A stretch of DNA of 64,000 nt from Bidens hawaiensis (taxonomy: Eukaryota; Streptophyta; Magnoliopsida; Asterales; Asteraceae), in the NCBI GenBank assembly GCA_021521415.1, contig JAIQDT010001132.1:372001-436000 (forward strand). The letters are read 5' to 3'. Below, in pieces: positions 42,273 through 54,694 of this stretch (positions are counted from its first letter, which is position 1; each line of letters starts with the position of its first letter). The translations under genes were made by a program, and so were the position numbers. The notes under the pieces were generated by a model. It was not told the DNA's origin. It did not search any database and saw only the letters and a list, made by a program, of their open reading frames with translations.

Positions 42273-44273
42273 AATATTGTGTGCCATCTTTGATAATTTT
42301 GGGTAGTTAACCGTATTTAACTTCCATCACCCAGTAATATTAATTTTGGGTAAAAGGATACCTCTTAATCATTGATCAGCTTTGACTGGTGACTTTCGAA
42401 CATGTTATAGAAAGTTGAAACATTCTATAAAGGATTTTTAAAAGGTTAACATCTTTGACATTTCGGTCAAATTTGACAAATAATAATTTATGAACATTTT
42501 AGGAAATCGGGTGACCAACTTAACCAGTACCAAATTTACGCGTTAGCACATCTCTAGGACAAAGTAAAGCAACACGTATGCATAAATAAATTATGAATAG
42601 GGGCTTAAAGCGTTGTGTTTCATGTAGGCATTGATTAGTTATGCTTATCCTAAGTTGTGTATGTGATTAGTAGATTAATTAACTATATTAAAGTCTCATG
42701 TTTGAAATCTGAATTAAGGGAGTTTTTTCTATAATGTTGTGTTTCTTTTTTAATGGTGTTTTGGGAAAAGCCAGGTCATTGAGGGTTGATATCTCATCTT
42801 AGGAAGACTCACTCATATATTGATGATGGTTTCAAACAATATTAAAAAAAATTGTACATTAATTATACTTAAAATTGCAAAAAAAAAAATTAGGAATATT
42901 CTATGTTTTTTATTAAATATGTTTATTTTTGTTATTTCTTTTAGGAATATTTAAGTTTTTTTAAATATGTTTATTTTTGTTGTTACTTTTTCTTTTAAAC
43001 ATGTTACATTGATGGATTTTTTTTTTAGTTTTGGTACTGTAACGAATGTTAAAGACAACCGAATTCAATTTAACTCGCCGCAACACCAATGTAACTTACT
43101 GAGCATCGGGTTGTACCGGTCTTAGGAATTTTGTTTTAAGTATGTTTATTTTGTGTCATAAGTTATATGAGTGTTGCTATTGTACGCTCTAGGTGTTAAA
43201 ATAGTTTTTTGTGTTCGGCGCCGGTACCGCAACGAACCTAACCGATACCAAATTAATTCATGTCACATTGATCATAAGTTGTATGGGTTCGACACAGTTT
43301 GGGCGTTGCAAATTTATATTTTGGATTGTTGGTGTTGACGTGTCATTAAGAAGTTAGTTGATACCGATCACATTTTGTAGCTATGCGACAGGTTTTGTTA
43401 CCTAGTTTGTATACACCTAATATTTTGACGGTTTATAACCCGAACAACACATCACTTCCTTTAGGGGAATTTCCCTTTCGATACATCGATGTAATCATTT
43501 CAATCGCTTCCGTAGGATTGAATCATGTAACTTGAATAAAAAATCACAACGATTGAATCATTCAAAAACATATAGACTTGCTTCATTCTTAGAACAGTGT
43601 GATCAATTTAAAATTTTGAAACTATTTGATCAACATTATACGTGGAAATCTTGAGTTTTATCACATACCGAAGGATTAAATCGTGTAACTTATGAAGAGG
43701 ATAATTTTCCTATACAATATTAGATAAATATATGTTTAATATATTGTTTATTAATAAAATGGTATTAAATTTTATATAGCTTATATTTGGTTATCTTAAT
43801 TTTTTGTTTGTTTAAAAAATAATAGAAATATATTAGTGACACTAACACAGTTTTATAGAGCACACAAGAATATCTTAATTCTTAAAGAGCGGCCATAAAA
43901 GATAATTGAAACTTTAGATTAAATAATAAAGTATGGGATGTAATTTTCGTTGGACTGACTCATCGAGCCTATGATGGGTTGTTATCTTATATATCAACTT
44001 GAACACATAACTTGGTTTATATGAAATAAATTACTTGATGAAAAAGTCGAGCCAATGACTTGGACAACAATGAATTTATTTATTACTTATTATTTAGATT
44101 TGTTTCTACAAATTAGCATTTGAATATGATTATGGTTTTTGTATGCTAGTCTAGTTAGGTTTTAAATCTAAATTAGTATATATACCCAATTTTGTGAGTT
44201 ATATCATTATAAATTATGAATTGTAATTTTCAAGTTAATGAAAGTTATGGAAATCGAGCTTATGATCTAAATT
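42273..44273. other. Intergenic AT-rich DNA, no gene recognised
   Basis: No supported reading frame. Poly-T and poly-A runs occur at 42840-43030. No match found to the retroelement families annotated elsewhere in this window. Confidence 0.5.
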
Positions 44274-45917
44274 CGTTATGTAGGTCCTTAAACCAGATGC
44301 GACAAACCAACGGATTTTGTTATTGATAATTGTTCGAGACGGGAGCGGTAAATCTAACAACCGAACAAAAATATAAAGATAATAAGTATAGTGAACGACT
44401 CCGTAACCGATTAAAATATTTATAGTATTAAGAACGAACCGACCACGCCCAATGTGAGCTCCCCTTGAGTGGGAGATTTACACCTTTGAAAACACACACA
44501 TAAACAAAGACAATAAGTCTATATTTATTTGTAGTCTAACACATAATCTAGAAGCTTTCTCCTCATTGAAGCTAAACGCGTGCACCAAAGCTCTTGTCTC
44601 GTGTCCAGATTTCTCGCCCACTTTAATTATTAACTTGACTATAATATATTTAAAGCGTTTCGTTTTTTTTGATATCGTAAGTCATAATTTGGCCTTACAA
44701 TCACCCCTTGACTTGTGATATCAAAACTTTGTCACATCGTGTCTCGCATCTTCACAAATCATCCGATAAAGTGAAGCCTTTTCGATTCAATTCGCCCCCT
44801 TTAAAGTTTGTCCCGCCTAATTTTATAGGTTGAGATGAGCTTGAACATCCACAAATCGTACTCGAAATACCGATTTCAACGATGGAATGACAAAGCTTAT
44901 TAATTGGTTTGAAGTTCACCAAGCGGATCTAACTTCTCGAACGCCATGAAAATACAAGCTTTAAACACGGTTAGACAATGACGAAAACCCGAACGAGTTT
45001 GATTTTCTTCAGTTTGATCAATCCGAACATTATTTACTTTTTCGGCCAAAAAGAATACCTTATAAACGGCCCATATAATTATTTTATGACAACCAAAGTG
45101 AATACAAAACATGAACCAGGCCCAAGTTCTGTTATAAAACCAGCCCAAAACAATCCAGCCCATTCAAATATCTAATAGGTGTTCCAGTGACCACAGCCGC
45201 CGATCTTTTGCAAGGCCCGGTTATGTTTAATTGAGTCTTTCGTATTTATATCATTTTAGTTTACGTCTTTGTTAGTTTACAGTTGTATGTATTGGGCCCG
45301 AGGCCTCTTGTATTTGAAGCCCATTGGGCCATATCAATGAATAGTGTATGATAATACACACACTATATAAAGTGTGTGTATAGAATACACAAACAAACTC
45401 TTTCACGAAGCATATTGTCCAAGTCTTACAAACTCTCTCACCCTCTCCCTAACTTTCGGCCTCCACTAACCCCACCACAAGATCCGAGATCTCGGTCCGA
45501 CTAGTTGTTTTCGCCTACTAGTTATGAGGTTGATCCAAGAACGAATAGTATCTTAGTTTGTTTTGTTGTTTGATCCGGTTTTGGGACTTACAATTGGTAT
45601 CAGAGCTTTCGGGCTCTACTAGTTGTAGATCTTGGGTCACAACCTTTGATTTTGGTCTTGTGTTTGTATAAAGACGGTTTTTCTAGAAAATAAGTGGTTC
45701 GGGTTCATAAGTTCTTCAAAGTTTCAAGAAAATAAGTTTGTTTATCTTCAAAAATGAAAATGTTTGGTTGAAAAGTTTGTGTTTTTGGTGTTTGAATCTC
45801 AAAGATTTGGTGTTTGTATTGGTTTTTGTGTAGTCTACTATAAAAGAAGTGATATGCATGTATTTGGGTTGGTTTGAGAAAGGTGACAGGAAAGTGAGCT
45901 GGTGACATTCCAAAACA

Positions 45918-46790
45918 GGAATTTAAATACTTTTGTCACTTGAATACAATTGTTCCAAGTAAATTGTATTTAAATCCTTCATCATTTGAATACAATTATT
46001 ATTTAGATACAATTGTTCCAAGTAAATTGTATTCAAATCCAAACTTCAAGTTCTAAGTAAATTGTATTCAAATCCTTCATTATTTGAATACAATTGTTCT
46101 AAGAAAATTGTATTCAAATCCAAGCCTTCAATTTCTAAGTAAATTGTATTCAAATCCTTCATCATTTGAATACAATTGTTATTTGAATACAATTGTTCAT
46201 AAGAAAATTGTATTCAAATCCTTCATCATTTGAATACAATTGTTTATTTGAATACAATTGTTATTTGAATACAATTTTTCATTTATTAAAATCCTTCATT
46301 ATTTGAATACAATTGTTCTAAGAAAATTGTATTCAAATCCAAGCCTTCGAGTTCTAAGTAAATTGTATTCAAATCCTTCATCATTTGAATACAATTGTTC
46401 ATTTGAATACAATTGTTATTTTAATACAATTTTTCATTTGAATACAATTGTTATTTGAATACAATTGTTCATTAAATACAATTGTTATTTGAATACAATT
46501 TTTCATTTGAATACAATTGTTATTTTGAATACAATTGTCGATTTGAATACAAGTAAATTGTATTCAAATCCTTCATCATTTTAGTACAATTATTCATTTG
46601 AATACAATTGTTATTTAAATACACTTTTGTGATTCAAATACATTTTGTTATTTGAATACAATTTTCCATCTGAATACAATTGTTATTTGAATACAATTAT
46701 TTATTTGAATACAATTGTTATTTGAATACACTTGTCCATTTGAATACAATTGTTATTTGAATAAACTTGTTCATTTGAATACATTGGACT
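45918..46790. repeat. TTTGAATACAATTGTT low-complexity array
   Basis: Tens of units of TTTGAATACAATTGTT and the inverse AATTGTATTCAAATCC alternate over almost 900 bp, with spacers such as CTTCATCA. CAATTG and TTTGAA/TTCAAA make many local inverted repeats. The position matches the ATTCGAAT array in the leader of the related element at 23048-23340. Confidence 0.8.
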
Positions 46791-46841
46791 TGTGTTTTTC
46801 AAACAGTCTTTGTTTCAAGAGTGTTTGATCTTTGAGAAAAG

Positions 46842-46927
46842 GGTTGACCCGTTGACTGTTGACTTTGACTTGTTGACCGTTGACTTTGACCCGTTGACTT
46901 TGACCCGTTGACCGTTGACTTTGACCG
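46842..46927 (+). repeat. Cluster of twelve TTGAC motifs
   Basis: Within 86 bp TTGAC occurs twelve times, mostly as GTTGACTTTGACC and GTTGACCG. TTGAC(C/T) is the W-box core. The cluster stands between the repeat array and gag. Confidence 0.75.
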
Positions 46928-46939
46928 GTTGTAAAAAAA

Positions 46940-48909
46940 ATGTCTTGCAATTCTTGGCTTGAAAGGAGTCTCAATATAAGGAAATGCCAAAAGGACATGT
47001 TAAAAGAAGAATTCAACATGTTTAAACATACTCAAGGAGAATCGATTGTCTCTCTCATCAACAGATTTGAGTCACTCGTTACTAAATTGAGAAGTATCGG
47101 TATCGTCCTGGAGTTTTCTAAGATCAACATGAAGTTGTTGGATTCATTGCCTTACGCATGGAATAGCAGTGTGATTACCATCAAGAGAACGACAAACCTG
47201 GATACCTTAACACTCTCAGAGATGACTTCTACCATCAAGTTTTGGTGCAGAGAAAATAAAGATGAGACAAGTTATGCGGGTGTGAGCAGTCAAGCAAGTC
47301 TTATAATCCCCGAGTTCGCTGCAAGTGGAAGTAGTCAAGCAAACACCTCGTCAAGCTCCACTAATGGGATTCCTAAACCTGCCTCACTCATTTCCGAGGT
47401 ACACAAACTTTGCTCACAAGCTTGCATAGATAAAGTTCTTCACTATAGAAACCATAATGCTAAAATTCTTGAACAAATAGAAAGCATTAGAGTTCAAAAT
47501 GAAGATCTTAAAAAGGCTGCAAAGATCTACACTATTAGAATTAACACTCATGGTAATGATATGGCCGATCTTAGGGAACAAGTTTCAATTGCTATAAATT
47601 TAGCAAAACGTCATGAAAATCAAGTAGTTGAACTAAACGCTAAAATTGGTAAGTTAGAAATTGAGTTAACCCAAAAGAAGATTACCATAGAAAACTTTGA
47701 GTTAGCCTCCGAAAAGCTGAACAAACTAATTGGGTCTCAGATGGAGTTAAGATTAAAGACATGAATAGGCTATGATAGTTCTGCAGTACCACCACCATTT
47801 AACAATAACTATACTAGCCTTCCTCATTTTGATTTTAACTCTCCTCCTGAGGAAGAAATGGTCTATGGTATTGGTCATGTACCCATATCAAAGACATTTT
47901 TTTCTGCAGCTCCCAAGATTGTTATTTCAGCCAATTCTTCAGTTAATCCTAATAGTGATTCATCTTTTGTAGAAAGTCGTGTAGAAGAAAATGGGTGTAT
48001 GAAAACAAACATGGGTTTTGGAGATAAAAACTTACCTTTCGATTCATCTATTAACAACCCTATCTATAGTAATACTGTTTCCAAAAACATTTTGAATAAT
48101 GATGTATCTGATGAGAATGTTCATGCTGGCACATCTCTTGAAAATGAAACTGATGTTTCTATTTCCGAAAGCGATTGTGAAACTATTTTTGATGAAACCA
48201 TTGTTGATAGAACTGTGCATGAAACGGTTTCTGTGAATACTAACCTACCCAGCTGCTCGTCAAAAGATTATAAAGTTGAGGAGACTAAAATTAATGAAAA
48301 TCATTTTGAAAAGGAAAAGGCAAGTACATCTGGTAAATATGTGCCACCTTATAGAAACAATTTTTTTCAATCTACTAATCAATATTATCAACCTCAACTG
48401 TACAATCAATTTGATAATAGCTACTATGGTTATTATTCACAAGATTATGTTAACTCTTTCTATACAAATGTTTTTGATGATCGGGGTTATAGATCTGACA
48501 ACCATATCCTTATTCACCACAATCCATGTATTATCATTCTGACGGTTTCTATAGGGAAGATAGAAGAAAACTTTGTTTTGTGTGTGGTAACCCGTCTCAC
48601 CTTGCAAGACATTGCAAGAGCTGGCATAAGATGAAAAGAGAAACGAACAGTGGGTTTAATCAATTCTGTTCAAGAGCTAAACCAAGCTCAAGAACAAGAA
48701 ATGACCAACCTGACAGTTCTGCCAGCAAAATGGATGTGAGATCCATAAATAAAAAGAATGATAAACCTCCTTTTTGGATAACCAAAAAGGAGAGAGCAAA
48801 AAGAAATTCAAAGACTGAAAGGTCTGAGAATTTATCAAAAAGAAAGGAGAAAAGAAATCCAAATATTGAAAAATCTGAGGATGTTGTTTTAAATCCAAGA
48901 AGGAGATAG
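46940..48909 (+). pseudogene. gag of the Copia derivative (N-terminus lost)
   Basis: The capsid part begins with a replaced N-terminus (MSCNSWLERSLNIRK), then KDMLKEEFNMFKHTQGESIV, LINRFESLVTKLRSIG, LDSLPYAWNSSV. A coiled coil (IGKLEIELTQKKITIENFEL) ends at 47761 with TGA. The next frame (47858 on) has GYRSDNHILIHHNPCI and, after a frameshift, the zinc knuckle CFVCGNPSHLARHC near 48575-48620 with both Cys kept. The basic tail SINKKNDKPPFWITKKERAK follows. The first zinc knuckle of the related copy (CYNCNKPGHFAREC) is missing. Multiple stops make it non-functional. Confidence 0.82.
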
Positions 48910-49109
48910 TCTCGAAAATCTTTTAAAAACAGGAAACCTGCTCGTGCATGGAATCCTAAAGACTGCTTTTCTGGTTCTGACACTTCCCGCAACTTCATAA
49001 ATAAAAATGAGAAAAGGACATTTGACCCTCCCGAGACAACTAAGTCTTGGGAACCTGTATCTAATTAAACTGTTAATGTGTGAAGGGTCAGCCAAGACCT
49101 TATGTAAAT

Positions 49110-49460
49110 AGTATTTGGTATTTGGATAGTGGCTATACTCGACACATGACATGAGACGAATCCTTGCTATTTGAAATTAAACCGTTCGATGGCGGATACG
49201 TTTCTTTTGCTGAAGATATGGGTGAAAATATCACTAAACAGGATATGGGTGAAAAATGGAGTCCTAATGTTTGAAGACGTCAATCTGGTGGAACAACTGA
49301 ACCACAATTTGTTTAGCATCTCTCTTATCTGAACCGAAAGCTTGTCACAATAGAACGGGACGATACTGATGACAACTATGCAGACCTGTTTACTAAAGCC
49401 TTTGATCGTGCCAGATTTTTGTTTCTCGTTGAGTCACTTGGCATGATCTCTTTTGAACAA
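49110..49460 (+). pseudogene. Protease start fused by deletion to RNase H end
   Basis: Reads VFGIWIVAILDT in one frame and WYLDSGYTRHMT in the right one, then FNGGYVSFAEDMGENI and LNHNLFSISLI, followed directly by tail residues DDNYADLFTKAFDRARFLFL and VESLGMISFEQT then stop at about 49467. At least 3 kb of pol seen in the related copy is absent. The tail segment preserves the unoccupied SINE target. Confidence 0.82.
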
Positions 49461-49469
49461 ACATAAGTT

Positions 49470-51370
49470 TTTAAAATTATTTTATTTTCAGTTTACTTTG
49501 TTTTAGTTTATTTTATTTTTACTTAATTTTAATCTTAAATTTATTTTAATTTTATTTTGTTTATCTTTCCTTTATTTATTTTCACCTTGTTTAAAAAAAA
49601 TTAATTTTTCTAGCTTAACTTTTCTTTTGTTCTAAGTTTTTAAATGTTTTTTATTTTTTTAAACTTTGTTTCATTTTTAAATTTTTTTTATTTCATTCTA
49701 TTTTTTCTCTCACTTTATTTTATCTTTTTGTATATAAAATTGTAAATATTTTTTTAATATGTCACAACTTTAGAGGGTTAAAATGAGTCTTAACTCAAAA
49801 TGAGTCTTAACACACTAAAAAGATTTTACTTTTGTTAAGAAAAATAGAAAATTAAGTCATTTGACTTATCAAAAATATTTACATTATTTATTTATTTTTA
49901 GTCAAGAAAATCAGATAAAGATCTAAAATATATTCTCTTGCTTAGAGGGAGCTCCTGCTTAGAGAGAGTCGGATAATATTAAAATATCATAAAATTTTGA
50001 GAAATTGATCCGACCTTTGGAAAATGATAGAAAATTGTCTTAGGTGATCCTAGCACATGAAAAAAGTAGATCAAAAGCCAACAAGATCATGGCTTGATGT
50101 GTAGATAGGCTTGACTAATGAGTAAGTATCATAGTGATATAATTTAAATATCTGCTTATGCTAGTGGTTACACTCTTATAAAGCGGTTGCCGACTCCAAA
50201 TAAGTCATATTTATGACGGGCAAAAATCCCAATAGTCAGTCATACACGAGCCCGTTAGTGATTGGTCACAATGAAAATTATTTCTTGCTTTAGCTTCAAA
50301 TATTAAAAATATCAAAAATTATTGAAAAAGCAGAAAAACTGCAAAATACTCAAAAAGTATTTAAAAATCAACAACAAAAATGTTGATAATTTTATCAAAC
50401 AAAAAGGGGTATATTAGAACCACGTAACGTGGGGCAAACAAGTAAGTCATAAACACTTTATATGAAGGCATAAGTCAACAAGACTAGTAAGTCCATGGTT
50501 CGACCTTTACATAATGTTTGAAAGAAAAGTTTGCAAAAAGTCTATGAAGCTCAAAATGTTTTGATCAATCATTAGGGGGTCAGAGTCAAGTCGGGGTGAT
50601 ACTGATGAACACAAAATATGCCCTATGATGGAGTATGTAACATGTTGGATTAGTTGGGGACCACACATGTATTGTGCCTAACTATACCTTAACGTATCAC
50701 GGTGAAATCAAAATACTTGTTAAGTTTAAAGTGGACTAATATATCTACACTCGACTTTGGGTTCTTGGCATAATAATATCCAAATAGAAGTGTGATCTAG
50801 GACACTATAGACAATATGATTCCATGTCGTGATCTTTCTCACAAAAACAAGTATGAATAGCTTATTTTGTAAATTAATTAATATAATACTGATTTCCTCC
50901 TTATCTAAATTTCAAAATTTACTTCTTTTTTAAGTTTTATTTTAAATTAATTTATATGTTAAAGCTAGTTTAAATTCTATCTCTTTTAGTTTTATTTCAT
51001 TTTTTTTATCTTTGATTTTATATTTATTTTATTTTATGTATAATTTTTTAACATAGTTGATTTTAATCTTATTTAATTTTGCTTAAATTTTATTCTTTAA
51101 TTCTGTGTTTGTTTCCAGTTTTAATTTTATTTTTAACTTGTTTGTTTTTTATTTTATTCTATTTTTAATTTTACTCTTGGTTTTATTTATTTTAGTTTAA
51201 AATATTATTTTACTTTTGTTTCAATTTTTAATTTTGTATAAATCTCATTTTGTTAGAGTTGTATTTTCTATTTTATCTTATCTCTACTTTATTAAAAAAA
51301 AACAACTTTAAATTTATATTTTATATTTAAGTGTCTAGTTAAACTGGGAAAATATTTACAAAATGGTCCT
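49470..51370 (+). other. Non-coding spacer of the Copia derivative
   Basis: T-rich with no ORF. Positions 49780-50850 match the reverse complement of about 12000-13250, for example TTCTTGGCATAATAATATCC at 50762. Positions 50870-51330 are almost purely A/T with TTTTATTTTA runs. Confidence 0.65.
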
Positions 51371-51372
51371 TC

Positions 51373-52074
51373 ATGCATTGTTTGTTAAGTATTGACCTGA
51401 TAAAATATATCTTGAAAAGTGCTTGGAAGGAGACGATGATGAGTCAGAAGAGAGATGACGAGGACGAGAATGAATATGATAGCTATGATGATACTCGTGG
51501 TGATGGTAGTGGTAATGGTGAGGCTACCGGAAATAAGACGGCTGATGCTGAGCCGTCAAAAGAGGCTGAGAAAACGAGGGAAACGGAAGCTGCGGAGGAT
51601 GCCGAGCTCGCCTTCTTACTTAACATTTGTTCTTTTGCAGGTACTGTTCCTTCAGTTAATAAAGCCGGTGAAGAAAATAAAGATGATGATGACGGCATCA
51701 ACTATTCTCCCGAACCTGACTCATCACCAACTGGGAAGAATGTTGAGCCAACCGTTGAAGCATGTTGTCGCTCCTGTTGTTGATCCTGCTAGAAGTCGAT
51801 CAAAACGAGGAATCAAATACTACAACATGAGCATATTGGGAAACATGCAAGCAATGTCAAATTCAACAACAACATTGATGATGTCATCATGCACTACACT
51901 CACAGTCATGAGCTCACGTTCTTGGATGGGTACAAATTGACTGGATTTGGACTCCGCGACCTCAGGAAGCTAATTGAGTCGCCTCTATGTACAGTCGAGT
52001 ATGCCCGTCGTGATAACATGGACGCCGTCGTTGGAAAATTCAACAAGTTTGTCAGATTACTTGTTGAAAAGTGA
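51373..52074 (+). pseudogene. C-terminal remnant of the accessory ORF
   Basis: DDEDENEYDSYDDTRGDGSG, AEKTRETEAAEDAELAFLLN, CSFAGTVPSVNKAGEENKDD, GINYSPEPDSSPTGKNVEP, then in the next frame HELTFLDGYKLTGFGL and LIESPLCTVEYARRDN. It matches the accessory ORF of the minus-strand element at 6830-6300 and 5790-5664 in the same order. The N-terminal domain and the coiled coil are missing. Near-total loss of pol with survival of this end is notable, but frames are broken here too. Confidence 0.75.
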
Positions 52075-53518
52075 AGAAGATCCAGATGGTGTCTTTGACT
52101 ACGAGTCCAAATGCGAGTGGTGAGAAGGAAATAAGACAAATACCAAAATACTAAAGGGATATTGTAAGGCCCGGTTTTGTTTAATTGAGTCTTTCGTATT
52201 TGTATCATTTTAGTTTACGTCTTTGTTAGTTTACGGTTGTATGTATTGGGCCGAGGCCTCTTGTATTTGAAGCCCATTGGGCCATATCAATGAATAGTGT
52301 ATGATAATACACACACCATATATGTGTGTATAGAATACACAAACTAACTCTTTCACAAAACATATTGTCCAAGTCTTACAAACTTTCTCACCCTCTCCCT
52401 AACTTTCGGCCTCCACTAACCCCACCACAAGATCCAAGATCTCGGTCCGACTAGTTGTTTCCGTCAACTAATTGTGAGGTTGATCCAAGAACGACTAGTA
52501 TCTTAGTTTGTTTTGTTGTTTGATCCGGTTTCGGGGCCTACATCTTTGCACATCTAAGGCTATCCATACCGAAAACCGAATCCGGTCACCATCACTAGAT
52601 CAACATCAACGAGATAGTGACATCATAGGTCACCAGCCGTCTTTCACTGACGCACCAATTGCAGGAAACCATCTTCCAACCAACCATCAATGTCTAATTA
52701 CGTCACCATGAAAAACCCGCCAAAATCCGTGACCGGAAAGGCAAAACCACACCAGACACCGAACTTATCGGACCTCCGTCAACAAATAAAGATAACCGAA
52801 ACTCATCAAACTGAGTATCGGAGTTTATTTGTACATCTCAATCTCTAGAATCATTGGCAAAGAAGAATCGTAGGCTCGCCATAATTTTGACGCATGGAAG
52901 AACATTCCCGAAACGCCGGATCTGCAAAGACGAACTTCTTGCACGATTATTTTCAACTTTATTTCCAATATCCTTAAACTTTATTTTCAAAACTTCAGCA
53001 GTCTTCAAGAAATTAACGTCTCGGTTCGGGTAATCACGTAAATAGAACCCGAATCTCAAGAACAAAGTTGAATTAGTTGATTCAAACCCACTCTGGTACC
53101 AAGTATAGGTCCCGAAATCAGATAAGACACACAAACGAATTTTGTTCTTGATAAATGTTCGAGACGGGTGCGGTAAATCAAACGGTCGAACAAAAATATA
53201 AAGATAATAAGTATAGTGAACGAATCCGTAAATGGTTATAATATTTTAAATATAAAAAACGAACCGACCCCACTGTAGGTAGCTCCCCTTGGGTGGGAGA
53301 TTTACACCTTTGAAAACACACACATAAACAAAGACAACAAGTCTATATTTATATTCTAACACATAATCTAGAAGCTTTCTCCCCGTTGAAGCTAAACGAG
53401 TGCACCGAAACTCCCATCTCTTATCCCGATTTCTCGCATACTTTAATTATTAACTTGACCATAATATATTTAACGTGTTTCGTTCTTTTGATATCGTAAG
53501 TCATATTTTGGCCTTACA

Positions 53519-54118
53519 TGTGTTCATCGATTATGGTTACCCAACTTAAATCATTAACCTTCTGGTCCAATAACATAAATGCGATAGTTAAGACTAGACA
53601 TCTTATGATATAATAGGTACGCACATAATTTTCGGTTTATCATACTATCATGTTTTTCCATTACTAAAGAAGAACCGATCAACACAAAATGCTTTGTGTG
53701 GCTTAAGTTTCGTTTAGTGAATCTGTTTTATGTAATTGTCACTATTAGATAGTGTTTTAAATATCGGTTTATGTGGTTGAGTACTCATCTAGTACTCCAT
53801 GTTGGAGGTTTTGGGTATAAGTTTGAATGGATGTCTTAAATATAAAAGTGGTAAAAGCTTGTCTCACATCAGCATGAGAATAAAATGAGGAGTCTTTTAT
53901 AAGCTATAATACTCCATTGAAGCTTTATGACATATTTTACCACAAATCCTACCCACGCGAAAGGGGGGGGGGGGTGTGCACTCAAATACACCCAAAATAA
54001 TCTAAAATGCTCAGCCAAAATTAAAACGCTCAACCAAAATTAAAACGCTCAAATACGGTTTTCGTGAAAAAAAGTAAAAAAATGATCCATTAACGATCCA
54101 AAACTGTATTATAATCTA
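53519..54118. other. Intergenic DNA, no gene recognised
   Basis: AT-rich with a run of twelve G at 53963-53974 followed by TGTGCACTCAAATACACCC, and short repeats of CAAAATTAAAACGCTCAA at 54015-54050. Confidence 0.5.
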
Positions 54119-54520
54119 GTCATGACGAGTAGTTTGTAAAACCAATTAAAACTTGACACATGTATTTAAACTAGCCGTAACGAGTAGATTTACTAACCAT
54201 TTATTTGTCATGACTAAATAAGTTTTATGCCTCGTAATCAACGCCCACGAATAATTCATAAGTTTTTTTAGTCACGACGAGTAGATTGTAAGGTTAAACT
54301 AGTCGCGGCGAGTTAACTACTAATAAACTACTCGTGTGGGGAATGTAAACCAGGTAAATAGTCGTGACTAAATGACTTATTAATTACTCATGTGCGTTGA
54401 TTACAAGGCATGAAACTCATTTAGTCGTAACGAGCAAATGATTAGTGAATTTGCTCGTTACGGTTAGTTTAAGTGCACGTGGCAAGTTTTAACCGGTTCT
54501 ACAAACTACTCATGTGTAAT
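54119..54520. mobile_element. Foldback (long inverted repeat) element of about 400 bp
   Basis: Left arm 54119-54290 and right arm 54350-54520 are imperfect reverse complements throughout: GAGTAGTTTGTA / TACAAACTACTC, TTAAAACTTG / CAAGTTTTAA, CCGTAACGAG / CTCGTTACGG, TGCCTCGTAATCAACGC / GCGTTGATTACAAGGCA, TTTAGTCACGAC / GTCGTGACTAAA. The ~60-bp centre is non-coding. No clear target duplication. It abuts the primer-site-like sequence of the next Copia element. Confidence 0.75.
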
Positions 54521-54694
54521 CACAACATGGCATCAAGAGCCGGGATACGGGAAACTAAGCTTCGGGTTTTCGGTTTTATATTTTTCCCCTTGAAAGATTT
54601 TATACAAAAATTAACATGCATGATTTTTTGTATTTAATCTTGTTATTATTTTTGGCTTTATTCAAAAAAAAAAATATATATAAAACCGAGTAAA

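Larger units (their letters stand above)
45607..46939 (+). other. Leader of the Copia derivative
   Basis: Non-coding. Holds the TTTGAATACAATTG array at 45918-46790 and a cluster of twelve TTGAC motifs at 46842-46927, directly before the ATG in front of gag. Confidence 0.7.
45204..52547 (+). mobile_element. 7.3-kb Copia deletion derivative, TSD TCTTT
   Basis: LTRs 45209-45592 and 52163-52542 (TGCAAGGCCC / TGTAAGGCCC to ACTTACA / GCCTACA). Perfect duplication TCTTT at 45204-45208 and 52543-52547. Primer site ATTGGTATCAGAGC 45593-45606, PPT (CTAAAGGGATAT) 52151-52162. Interior order: leader, gag, half a protease, then a junction near 49330 directly into the RNase H tail, the spacer, and the C-terminal part of the accessory ORF. 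Integrase, RT and most of RNase H are missing, so it can move only in trans. It is a relative of the element at 5198-24055 in opposite orientation. Confidence 0.9.
44279..53518 (-). mobile_element. Family A non-coding LTR element, interrupted by a Copia insertion
   Basis: Minus strand: 5-prime LTR 53518-53104, degenerate primer site (CTTGGTACCAGAGT, 53103-53090), interior 53089-52548 plus 45203-44700, 3-prime LTR 44699-44279 with PPT (CAAGGGGTGA) at 44710-44701. Removing the insert 45209-52542 leaves about 1.9 kb, the same plan as the unit at 1720-3499. No gag or pol. The flanks CGTTA and TGTGT do not form a target duplication. Confidence 0.78.

Noticed and set aside
44279..53523. Target duplication of the second family A element
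   Set aside because: Flanks CGTTA and TGTGT do not match; the ends are defined by LTR termini only.
53963..53974. Run of twelve G as a structural signal
   Set aside because: A lone homopolymer next to a CA/T-rich repeat; may also be a sequencing artefact.
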